Shown: positions 10,982 through 20,698 of the stretch, one piece after another
Position numbering within the stretch: position 1 is the first letter of the stretch
Layout: each line of letters opens with the position of its first letter
Assembly: GCA_013368315.1 (NCBI GenBank)
Contig: JAACJM010000024.1
Coordinates: forward strand, 62,001-126,000
Direction of reading: 5' to 3'
Origin: Tetrapyrgos nigripes
Lineage: Eukaryota; Basidiomycota; Agaricomycetes; Agaricales; Campanellaceae
Length of the DNA stretch: 64,000 nt
Translations under genes and position numbers: made by a program
The notes under the pieces: model-generated
The model's database searches: none
Told to the model about the DNA's origin: nothing
What the model saw: only the letters and a program-made list of their open reading frames with translations

Positions 10982-12589
10982 TCATGTGCGCCCATCATAG
11001 AACGGCGCAAACGTATTGCCCGTGAACTCATAGGGACGGAATGATGGGTCCCTCAAGTCCTTCAAGGAACAATTCGTTCCCGCCTTCCACCAACACGCTA
11101 GACATGATATTTTGAACTGCTGCCAAGGCTGGCTCACGGTCTTTTCAAAGACGCAGGGTAGCCCGTGCCTCGCACACCGTTCACAAGGAAACCTTGGGAT
11201 ATCATAAATAATCCCAGGTGCAGTGTTAATACAGAAATTTCCACTGTTTTTAGCCACATCAGAAGGGCTGAGGTGAGGCATCGGGGTGGTTGACCAATAA
11301 TCATGGAGTGGACAAACGACATACCCAGAATTCTGGATATGTCTTTCACGGTTCAAGACACTAGGGAGATGAATGATAAATAAAATATCAGAAAAAGAAA
11401 TACTTGGTGAAAGGGGATCTCACCTTAGCGCCCTGTCAGCTGTCAAGGGGGACTTGATGTTTCGGTTGTTGGTGAAGGGATTTTCAGTGACGTTGTTGTC
11501 ATCTTGGAAGTTGAAGACAGGAACAGGGGTGTGGGAGTTATGACAAAGGAGAACTCGAGACTGTTCAAACGACAAATCTCAATTAGACGGCTGGACAAAT
11601 CCCTCAGGTAGCACTGGACCAGAATCTTCTTGAGGGTTTTTCACCCTGAACTGTCTGGATTTGTCCAGTTTCATCATCAGAACAGTCACCTCTGCAGTCT
11701 CCTTGTCGGCCTCACGAATCACTCTCGCTTTTCCCTTTCCCTTTCCTTTCTCCTTCTTCTTCCCCTATGACGACTCTTCCTCACGTTCCTTCTCTTTTCA
11801 AAGACGACAGTGTTGAGCACTGGATGCACGTTTACGAGACGATGACAACAACAACAACAACACTTGTGAAGAAACATCGGGAGCAGTTTTGGGAGCCTTT
11901 CGAGAAGCCTGGGATGGTTGGGAGTGACAGCGTTTGCAAAGACATTTGGTGAGAGGGAGATCATCTTCGGATTCTACCTCTTCGTCGCGATATTGAGGTA
12001 CCGGAGAGGGATGACAGGTCAGCGATCCTATCGAGACAATGTTGAGATCGTCATCGAAGAGCTGAGACGGAGATGGCATACGGGTAGAAGTGAAACGGGG
12101 AGTTGGTTTGCGTGGAAGAAAGTCTGGGGGTGGCCAAAGGAGGGCAAGTTGCTGATCTAGATGAAAGAGGTGGGTAGTCACTGCAGGAGGAGATGGCGAA
12201 TGATGAGGAGGGGGAGTAACAGGAGCAGGGGGGGTGTTGTCCTCATTGGCATCCACATCCATTAATCCAAAATAGTCCTCAGCCACCAAGTTGGGATTGA
12301 AGTATTTGGTTTTGCCAGACGGATAAGACCACAAGTTCATCCAGCCTTCAGTGAGTTCAACAACCTGGACAATGTTGTCAATGCTGCGGTAGTCGGTACC
12401 CTTCAGGTCCTTCCATTGGAGAAGAAGATCAACATCATCATTGATATAACCAATGTAGTGGTTGGCCACCTGGATCAAGCGATAGAAGCTAGGCGAGGCG
12501 ATAATTTGGATGGTACCGGGATGTTTGTCCACCAAGCCAAGTAAGAACTCGAAAAGGAAGTGCTGTTGGGAAAGATCTGGGCCACCAAC

Positions 12590-15267
12590 TTTTCAAGCAA
12601 CAGGTCAAGCAACAGGTCAAGCAACAGGTCAAGCAACACTCAAGCAACATCAAGCAACATTCAAGCAACATCCAGCAACAGCAAACCAACAGTGGAACAA
12701 CATTTAAGTGCTATTAAAACCTATTGAAGTCATATTGAAGTCACTAGCATTGGCCTCAAAAAAATCACTACATAAATCAGGTTTTAAAATTCAATCTGTG
12801 CTCAAAAGTCATTGGGCACTGCTACTGTCACTCAAGCTACCTAGTGTGGCTGTGCTTATCCCAGTCTACTCAACTTCACTACACTTCATTGTACAACAAA
12901 TTACTTGCGTTGAAAGGTTCATTTATTGAGGAGATGGATATCATACTTACCAAACCCTTTACTGCAAACTGGTTTAGCCTCTTCTGAGTCTCAAATGCTC
13001 AGTTTTGCTAGATTTTCCCAGCTGTATTAGATAGCTTGCTTTTTAAATATGCTAACTCAGAGAGAACAGAAACATCCTTATCAATGAGCTTTTATAATAC
13101 AGAGACAATTGCAGTAGTTAGTGAACAGCACAGGTACCCTACAGATACTTTTGAGCTGACCCATACCTGAACAGGTATGGGTTTTCATGGGTCTGGTGGG
13201 TAACCCATCTGTTCTTGAGTGCATCTAACTATTCTAATTCATTCCATATAATTACTAGCTGTGTCACCTACTATACTTATTGGCAGGTCAGACACCATAT
13301 AAGTGATTGATATTTAGATGTAATGTACATGAACAGTAGTAGTAAGGAATTTTGAGTGGCAGGTACAATGGGTCTGCCTCTACTGGTACAGGTCAGCACA
13401 GGTTTCCAAATCCATACCAGTGAGACCTGTACCCCACAACCTGCAGCAACCCATTGGCAATAGTTAAGCAAGCCAGAAAATATTCTGAAATTCAGACATA
13501 TAAAAGGTGTTTCACAGATGTATAAGCAGATGGCTCAAGAGTAGTTGGAGGTGGCCTGAATGTGGCTTGAGTGATAGCTTCAATTGTAGTGGCACAGGCA
13601 ACAGTCAAGTCACAGTCAAGCAATGGTCAAGTCACAGTCAAGCAATGGTCAAGCACTGGGTCAAGCAACATCAAGCAACATTCAAGCAACACTCAAGCAA
13701 CGGTCAAGCAACAGATCAAGCAACATCAAGCAACACTCAAGCAACACTCAAGCAACACTCAAGCAACACTCAAGCAACACTCAAGCAACACTCAAGCAAC
13801 ACTCAAGCAACACTCAAGCAACGTCAAGCAACACTCAAGCAACACTCAAGCAACACTCAAGCAACATCAAGCAACACTCAAGCAACACTCAAGCAACATC
13901 AAGCAACACTCAAGCAACACTCAAGCAACACTCAAGCAACACTCAAGCAACGTCAAGCAACACTCAAGCAACACTCAAGCAACACTCAAGCAACGTCAAG
14001 CAACACTCAAGCAACACTCAAGCAACACTCAAGCAACGTCAAGCAACACTCAAGCAACACTCAAGCAACACTCAAGCAACACTCAAGCAACACTCAAGCA
14101 ACACTCAAGCAACGTCAAGCAACACTCAAGCAACACTCAAGCAACACTCAAGCAACACTCAAGCAACACTCAAGCAACACTCAAGCAACGTCAAGCAACA
14201 CTCAAGCAACACTCAAGCAACACTCAAGCAACACTCAAGCAACACTCAAGCAACGTCAAGCAACACTCAAGCAACACTCAAGCAACACTCAAGCAACACT
14301 CAAGCAACACTCAAGCAACGTCAAGCAACACTCAAGCAACACTCAAGCAACACTCAAGCAACACTCAAGCAACGTCAAGCAACACTCAAGCAACACTCAA
14401 GCAACACTCAAGCAACACTCAAGCAACACTCAAGCAACATCAAGCAACACTCAAGCAACAGATCAAGCAACATCAAGCAACACTCAAGCAACACTCAAGC
14501 AACACTCAAGCAACACTCAAGCAACACTCAAGCAACACTCAAGCAACACTCAAGCAACACTCAAGCAACACTCAAGCAACGTCAAGCAACACTCAAGCAA
14601 CGTCAAGCAACAGTCAAGCAACAGTCAAGCAACATCAGGCAACACTCAAGCAACATCAAGCAACAGTCAAGCAACATCCAACAACACTTCTCATAGGTCA
14701 AGCAACAGTCAAGCAACACTTAAGGCCAAGTTAAGCAACAGTATGAATAAAATATGGGCCACCAGCAATTCAAGCTACCAGCCTACTACTCCAAGTTAGC
14801 TATTACCTATTAAAGAGGCACATAATCCTCAGACATACTTAGCATCCACATAGTTGTGAAATTAGCTGGATGAATGTGACAATAAATTTATTTTCTCAAA
14901 CTTTTTTTAATATCTCTTCAATTTTAAAACTATGTACTTGACTGAGTGAAGGTTAAAGCAATTTGAAATGGAGAATGGGGTATGTATAAATGATATCTCC
15001 TCAATGAATGAGCCTTTCAATGTGAGTAACTTGCTGTAAAATGAAGTGTAGTGAACTTCACTACACTAGGATAAGCACAGCCACATCCAAAGTAGAAAGT
15101 CAAGCCATCCTCAGACTACTCTCAAGTGGATTGTACTCAAGCAACTTCCAAGTAATCTTCCAGCAGGGCCAAGCAACAGTCAAGCAACGGTCAAGCAACA
15201 TTCAAGCAACAGTCAAGCAATGTCAAGCAACAGTCAAGCAACCGTTGCTTGACCTGTTGCTTGAAAA
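12590..15267. mobile_element. Inverted-repeat element built around a TCAAGCAAC minisatellite
   Basis: The left end reads TTTTCAAGCAACAGGTCAAG and the right end is its reverse complement. Arms of about 370 bp (12590-12960) and 290 bp (14975-15267) share, in inverted order, the TCAAGCAAC block and then a unique block containing GTGGCTGTGCTTATCC and TTGAGGAGAT. Between the arms lie about 1.1 kb of tandem repeats and some unique sequence. No transposase and no clear target duplication were found. It sits inside the first intron of the host gene. The subterminal arrays of one short motif recall transposase binding sites, but this is inference. Confidence 0.7.
13606..14735 (+). repeat. Minisatellite of mixed 11-bp and 10-bp units (CAAGCAACACT / CAAGCAACGT)
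   Basis: About a hundred copies of CAAGCAAC are separated by ACT, GT, AT, AGT or GGT. Because 11-bp and 10-bp units are mixed and no unit contains a plus-strand stop, all three plus-strand frames stay open for 350-430 codons of Gln/Ser/Thr/Asn-rich sequence. The same motif forms smaller arrays at 12594-12690 and 15165-15262, the last ending in an inverted copy. Confidence 0.95.
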
Positions 15268-15662
15268 ACCATATGCCCGAAAGATCCACATTAGGCCATT
15301 CACTCAAATCGAAAATCCTTTGAGAAGACTCACCATGTAAAGAAGGAAATCAAAGGCGGCATCAATAGTAGTCATCTCAAAAAGACAAGGGTGCCCACCT
15401 TCTTCCTCACTTCTTCAGAAACCGGAAATACTTTTTCATCCAGGAATTCGGCAGACCATTTCTCTGCACTGCGAATGCGAAATTGAAAGTTACACCTCAG
15501 GAAACAATCCCATTCATATGTTGCTTGTTGAGTCACAGGTGTTGGGGCAGAAGCTGACAAGATCACAGAGTCTGGAGGAGCAAGACCAGTGGGAATGGTT
15601 CTATGTTGAAGTTCCTCAATGAAGGACTAGAAGGAAGAGACGAACACGGGGTGGGTGGACAT

Positions 15663-16764
15663 GGTTAGAGGCGAGGGATATGGGGAAGTAATTGGTTCAA
15701 CAAGAGATCGTCGTTGTCTTTGGGAAAGAATGGGTTGAAATTCGAGGGCTCAAAAGTTCAAAACAAAACCCTGAAAGGATTTCAATCAAACAGAAATTCT
15801 TCCTTTTCCTATCACAATCACAGAAGCGACCTTTTCGGGAGTTAGGCGCCCATAAAGGTTAATCCTTGATGGGAATATTCTACAGATCCTGCCCATTCAC
15901 ATTTCCCAATTGGGTTATAATGCCTAGCTCCGCCAACTCTGACAAGTATACGCTCACTTGTGGAAAAGCTCACCTTAGATGGGGATAAGGTCAGAATCTT
16001 TCGGCTCAGCCACCGTCAGCTACACTCTCGTGACTTTTGTTCCCTCATTTTTCCATATCCAGTTCATACAAACATATTACTGCCTAAGCCCAGAAACTCT
16101 CAGAGGGTTTTTCGATTATACCTATGTGCGCCCCCACCCTATCTTATTTCCGTTCCATAAATTTGTTCATCCTTGTTCTTCTTGTGCTTGTCCTGTGTTT
16201 GTGAAGCTTGCAATTGGTTGTGTACACTATACTGGTGTACCATGAATCCGGTCAGACGGTTGTCTCGTATCCCTTAGAGGGATTCTCATTCTATTATCAT
16301 CATTCATTGTCATTCTGTCACCTCAGTTAGGTTGATCCACCAGCAGCTCGGATCTCCGGTCTCGTAGGCTCAGGGTTAGTGACTCTCGCTGAAGCCACCC
16401 TTAGCTTCTGGACTCCTCCTCATCAACTAGCTGATTCGGCAGAGATTAGTTCTGGCTGATTACTACCATTCTTAGCTCTGGCCAACTATGGTCTCACCGT
16501 CAACATTTCACATGTTTAATGACCAGTACATAGTAGTGTATTATCATTGGATAATCTACAACCTAAAGCTACATAGCAGGAAAGTTGGCTGTTGTAATGT
16601 ATGTATAGATAGATGGATGTACCCTCCAACTGAGGAAAGGTACCACTGCTTTGCATGGCAGGCAAGATACGAGGCCCTTTGGAAGTAAGGGAATATAGCT
16701 ACTGAAACATATAGATGTACACCACTCAGGGATTAGCTGAACAAGATTTGATAATGTATGTATA
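15663..16764. other. Interior of the CACTG element upstream of its gene, no gene recognised
   Basis: This is presumably the promoter side of the minus-strand cargo gene. Short frames at 15960-16245 have no family resemblance. Two copies of a GTATAGAT(A/G)G...GTACCCTCCAA motif occur at about 16601-16631 and 16753-16784. Confidence 0.4.
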
Positions 16765-17270
16765 GATGGGTGTACCCTCCAATGTTGTGTCAAGCTTAAG
16801 CTTGATCTGAGTGAATATAGTGTTTCGAATATCTACCATCTTCGTACAACCATGCACGATTATCAATGACAAGTGTACAATGATTAGGCGTTTGTTGCTC
16901 ATTGTCGTGTGATAATCATACACCGGTCGGCACTCAATGCCCAATATTCGGGGCGCCAATTGGGTGTTTTGTTTTCGGAATGAAAAAGAAAAAGTTTATT
17001 ATGCAAAACAGAATTTAAATCTCTTTGTCTTTGTTACCCCAAAAAGGCGTTGTTTATTGGAAAAATAAAGTATTCTTTCAGATATAGAAAAGACAGTGTT
17101 TCTTTGCTTTTTTTGTGTAAATACTCTATTCATTTTCAACCAATAATGGTAATCTTTTATGGAGGAAAAACTTAACCTTTTGCACAGAAAATAAACTTCT
17201 CTTTTCAAATCAGACACACAATCTTCATCTTCAAGGTTTTTACAGTAGAAAGAAAAGGGCTTGGGCAGTG
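16765..17270 (-). repeat. Right terminal inverted repeat of the CACTG element
   Basis: It is the reverse complement of the left repeat and ends CTTGGGCAGTG immediately before the ATA duplication. Confidence 0.85.
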
Positions 17271-17273
17271 ATA

Positions 17274-18840
17274 TCATCAGTTTTTACCAGTTTTTGATAA
17301 ACAAACTTCAGAACGACTACCAAGATGCAGTGAATGGGATCATGCCATCAACCTGAAACTGGATTTTGAACCTCGCCCTTGCAAAACCTATCCCTTGTCT
17401 CCTAATGAACAAAAGGAACTTGACAACTTCATTGATGAGAACTTGGGAAAGGAATACATAAGACCGTCAAAGTCTCCCATGGCAAGTCCCTTCTTCTTTG
17501 TCAAAAAGAAAGACGGAAAACTACACCCTGTACAGGACTATCGAGCATTAAATAAAGGAACTGTCAAGAACGAATACCCTTTACCACTCATATCGGAATT
17601 GGTCAACCAACTTAAAGGAGCACAAGTTTTCTCAAAAATCAACCTTCAATGGGGATATAACAATGTTCGAATAAAAGAAGGAGATGAGTAGAAAGAGGAC
17701 TTTTCGAACCAACAGTGATGTTCTTTGGTCTTATGAACTCTCCTGCAACGTTCCAGGCAATGATGAACACTCTTTTTAAGGATCTCATTGATTCCAGGAC
17801 GACATCTTAATCTTCACAGAGACTCTAGAAGAACATCAACAAATAGTCAAACAAGTACTCGCATGACTCCAAGAGAATGACCTTTATGCCAAACCAGAAA
17901 AATGCACCTTCGAAGCCAGCTCAGTAGAGTTTCTATGTCTTATCATATCTCATAACACATTGGCAATGGATCCTGTCAAAGTCAAAGGCGTTACCGAATG
18001 GCCAACCCCATGAAAGGTCAAGGATGTTCAATCATTCCTAGGATTCAGAAACTTTTATCGTCGGTTTATACATGATTTTTCTAAAGTCGCTCAACCACTT
18101 TTCAATCTTACAAAGAAGGACAAACCGTGGAAATGGTCTGTGGATGCAGAAAAAAGCTTTCAGGCACTCAAAGATGTGTTTACTTCTTCACCAGTCCTTT
18201 TAATGCCTGATCATTCTAAACTATATCAAGTAGAAGTAGATGCTTCCAACCTGTTACAGAAAGGGTCAGACAATAAGTGGCATCCAGTCGCTTACCTATC
18301 GAAATCTTTGTCTGAGACTGAACAAAACTATGACATTCATGATAAAGAGTTGTTAGCGATCATACGGGCATTGGAGGCTTGGCGACACTATCTTGAAGAT
18401 GCACCACATACTATTGAAATCCTCACTGACCACAAAATTCTGGAATACTTCACTACCTCCCAGAAACTAAGCCGACGACAAGCAAGACTGGCTCTATTTC
18501 TTACCAGATTCGACTTCATCCTTATCCATAAACCTGGAAGCCTTCATCGAAGTGATCCTCTTTCTCGAAGGCCAGATCATAAAGAGGGGGTCGATGATGA
18601 CAATAAGGATAGAGTATTACTAGACCCCAAGTTCTTCAGAATTCAAGCTATGAGACCAGGGTCAGTGATTGTGATTGGAGATGTCAAACTGAGAAGACGA
18701 ATTAAAGAGTGTCCAAAGAAAGACAAGGAAGTCGTGAGTGCTCTCGAAGTCATCTTAAACAATGGTCCATGCTTGCTGGTCAAAAACCTACAGGAATGGA
18801 ATTATGAAGATGGGATTATTTTATTCCCTATGACCAACAA
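17274..18840 (+). pseudogene. pol: Reverse transcriptase and RNase H of the gypsy element, decayed
   Basis: The frame resumes with [16 protein letters not shown], then [40 protein letters not shown] and [24 protein letters not shown] at 17689-17691 replaces the conserved Trp codon. After it a short deletion and frameshift remove residues before LFEPTVMFFGLMNSP. At about 17793-17808 the YLDD box is partly deleted, leaving QDDILIF in a new frame. RNase H follows with VEVDASN, a short gap, WHPVAYLSKSLSETEQNYDI and HDKELLAIIRALEAWRHYLE. TGA codons at 17864-17866 and 18011-18013 break the frame. The enzyme cannot be functional. Confidence 0.9.
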
Positions 18841-20125
18841 TTACGAAGAGACATAGTTAAGATGCATCATGATAGTCTCACCGCAGGACATCCAGGTTGA
18901 TTCAAAACATATGAGCTGATCAGTAGGGAATTTCGGTGGCCCGGTATGTCAGTAGTCGTTCATGATTATGTCAAAGGGTGTGCTACTTGTCAATTGACCA
19001 AGGCGCAAAATCATCTGTCGCATGTATCACTAGTTCCAAACGAAACTCCAGGAAGACCTTTTGGTATGATTACCACTGATTTCATCACGGATCTTCCAGA
19101 ATGTGATGGTTTCAACGCAATCCACATAACTGTGGATCGATCAACCCATGCCGAAAGGATATCGACAGTGATGGAACTATTGATGTACTATTCAACAACA
19201 CATGGCGACAATATGGACTATGGAACAAAATGATTTCGGATCGAGGACCCCAATTTGCTAGCCAAGTTATGAGAGGAATATACGCTAAGTTAGGTATTAC
19301 CTTGGCTCTTAGTATGGCTTATCACCCGCAAACAGATGGCAAAACAGAAAGGTTCAATCAAGAACTTGAACAATACTTACAAACCTTCTGTAACTATCGT
19401 CAAGATGATTGGGTCAAATAACTGCCATATGCCAAGTTTTGCCATAATACGCGAGTCCATTCTGCCACTGGAAAGTCATCTTTCGAACTACTTCATGGAT
19501 ACCTTCCTCGACTCTTTCCCTTGATCAATCCTTCTTCACACATACTGAAAGTAGAGGAACGCCTTCAGAACTTAGAAGAGTTATGCGAAGAATTGAAAGC
19601 GAGTTTAACAACAGCGGCAGAGTTGATGAAAAGACAGAACATGGACCATGTAAAAGAAGGGGTAAAGTTTAAAGTTGGGGATAAAGTATTGCTGGATGGA
19701 AAGAATTTAAAGACAACTAGGCCAAAAGCTAAGTTGGCTAACCATCGTCATGGACCATTCGAAATCACTGTTGTAATTGGTGAAGTTAACTATTGTCTCA
19801 AACTGCCAAACACCTGGCAAATTCACCCAGTATTCCATGCTTCACTACTATCACCATACAAAGAGACTGAAGCTCATGGAGTGAACTATCCAGGGGAACC
19901 AGCAGAATTACTACCAGAAGATAACAAATATGACGTAGAAGCGATTCTAGATTCAAAACCAACTAAGAATCGTTGAGGAGTGCAGTATTTGGTCAAATGG
20001 TTGGACTACTCAGCCTCCAAAATTTCATGGGAACCAGCTTCGGGGTTGACGAAATTGAAAGAGATGATTGAAACCTTCCATTGAGACCATCCAAACGCAT
20101 ATCGACCACCAAACCTGATACAGGA
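18841..20125 (+). pseudogene. pol: Integrase with C-terminal chromodomain, decayed
   Basis: The zinc-binding HHCC region is visible as MHHDSLTAGHPG and GCATCQLTKAQNH. The catalytic triad is visible as TTDFITDLP (Asp), ISDRGPQF (Asp) and DGKTERFNQELEQYL (Glu). The C-terminus reads FKVGDKVLLDGKNL, HPVFHASLLSPY and then a chromodomain (KYDVEAILDSK, VQYLVKWLDYS, ISWEPA). Stops at 18898-18900, 19974-19976 and 20082-20084 are TGA and that at 19419-19421 is TAA; phase changes occur near 18830 and 19210-19230. The chromodomain places the element among the chromoviruses, whose integrases target modified histones. Confidence 0.9.
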
Positions 20126-20207
20126 AGGATCCACAGTACGCTCAATTGGAATTAGTTTCGAAGACATTTGGAGAAGTACACATGTGCTCCAGGCAAAAGC
20201 ACAGCTT

Positions 20208-20220
20208 AAAGAGGGGGTAA
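20208..20220 (+). other. Polypurine tract of the gypsy element
   Basis: AAAGAGGGGGTAA directly precedes the 3' LTR, where plus-strand DNA synthesis would be primed. Confidence 0.75.
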
Positions 20221-20693
20221 TGTCACAAACTGCTACAGTTCTTTGTCCTCCCTCTTCTTCCACTTCATTATCAAACCTATTTTCTGATCACTCGTCTATT
20301 GCATTTCCTCGATAAACCCTTTTAAACTTTATGTTACTGACTTTGAATCTTATAAAACCTGTCAAACTTTATAATAACTATCAATCAATCTTCCATTCAA
20401 TCAATCTTATCTTTTTCCTATCTTTTCCCTACGTTTCTCCATTTTCTCCCATGTTTCTCCTATCTTGTTCCTATCACTTATTCATTGTTTTTCTATATAA
20501 ACCACTTGACATTCTAGTTAGTCCTTTAGTTTTTTCACTTCATCTCCGCTCTGTACTACTACTACACAGTGTAGAGCCTAGTCAGTTTACTCTTTCCCTC
20601 TACTCATATCTCTCTTGTTCAATCTATCATCTTGTATCTGCTCTCTTATTGTGTGACTTGGGTGGTTACTTGAGTGTATCAGCAACCCTGACA
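20221..20693 (+). repeat. 3' LTR of the gypsy element
   Basis: It is the same length as the 5' LTR and has the same termini, with TATATAAA at 20494-20501. It is followed by the CTTCC duplication. Confidence 0.95.
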
Positions 20694-20698
20694 CTTCC

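Larger units (their letters stand above)
10982..15662 (-). pseudogene. Multi-exon gene with a Zn-cluster-like C-terminus, cargo of the CACTG element
   Basis: The start is ATG at 15662-15660 (MSTHPVFVSSF). Exon 1 carries TAG at 15627-15629, then reads SFIEELQHRTIP and RSAEKWSAEFLDEKVFPV to a TGA at 15372-15374. A GTGAGT donor follows. The next exon (about 12589-11798) begins GGPDLSQQHFLFEFLLGLVD and contains SPSFYRLIQVANHYIGYI and YRSIDNIVQVVELTEGWM, then a proline-rich, acidic and basic linker. A further part has TGA at 11579-11581. The last exon (about 11360-10982) carries the pattern C-X2-C-X6-C-X16-C-X2-C-X7-C (from PCERCARHGLPC to AGTNC), like a Zn2Cys6 cluster with a long loop. The inverted-repeat element at 12590-15267 splits the gene near the first intron. 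The function is unknown; DNA binding is a guess. Confidence 0.65.
8762..17270. mobile_element. 8.5-kb element with CACTG termini, long inverted repeats and 3-bp target duplication (CACTA/EnSpm-like)
   Basis: The left end CACTGCCCAAG and the right end CTTGGGCAGTG are inverted copies of each other. They are flanked by ATA at 8759-8761 and 17271-17273. Removing the element and one ATA restores the gypsy reading frame exactly (codons CAA TAT CAT CAG, Gln-Tyr-His-Gln), so the ends are certain. Inverted repeats extend about 570 bp on the left and 505 bp on the right. CACTA/EnSpm elements have CACTA or CACTG ends and 2-3-bp duplications. I find no transposase inside; the only gene-like content is the minus-strand gene at 10982-15662. 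It is therefore probably non-autonomous, moved by an enzyme encoded elsewhere. Confidence 0.88.
5075..20693 (+). mobile_element. Ty3/gypsy chromovirus, complete outline with nested insertion
   Basis: Two 473-bp LTRs beginning TGTCACAAAC and ending CCCTGACA flank an internal region with gag, protease, RT, RNase H, integrase and chromodomain in the Ty3/gypsy order. The element is bounded by a perfect 5-bp target duplication, CTTCC at 5070-5074 and 20694-20698. It is 15,619 bp long. Removing the 8,509-bp insertion at 8762-17270 and one ATA duplicate leaves about 7.1 kb, normal for a chromovirus. By eye the LTRs differ at roughly two dozen positions, mostly transitions and without indels, so the insertion is not recent. 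The coding region carries many stops and frameshifts, so the copy is dead. Confidence 0.93.

Noticed and set aside
13600..14740. CRISPR-like array
   Set aside because: The units are 10-11 bp with no spacers, and the sequence is fungal.
13507..14799. Large Gln/Ser/Thr-rich proteins in three overlapping frames
   Set aside because: They are produced by the stop-free minisatellite in all phases; there is no sign of selection on any one frame.
16999..17277. Possible 92-residue protein on the minus strand (similar frame at 8815-9000)
   Set aside because: Both lie within the terminal inverted repeats of the CACTG element; the similarity is that of the repeat itself.
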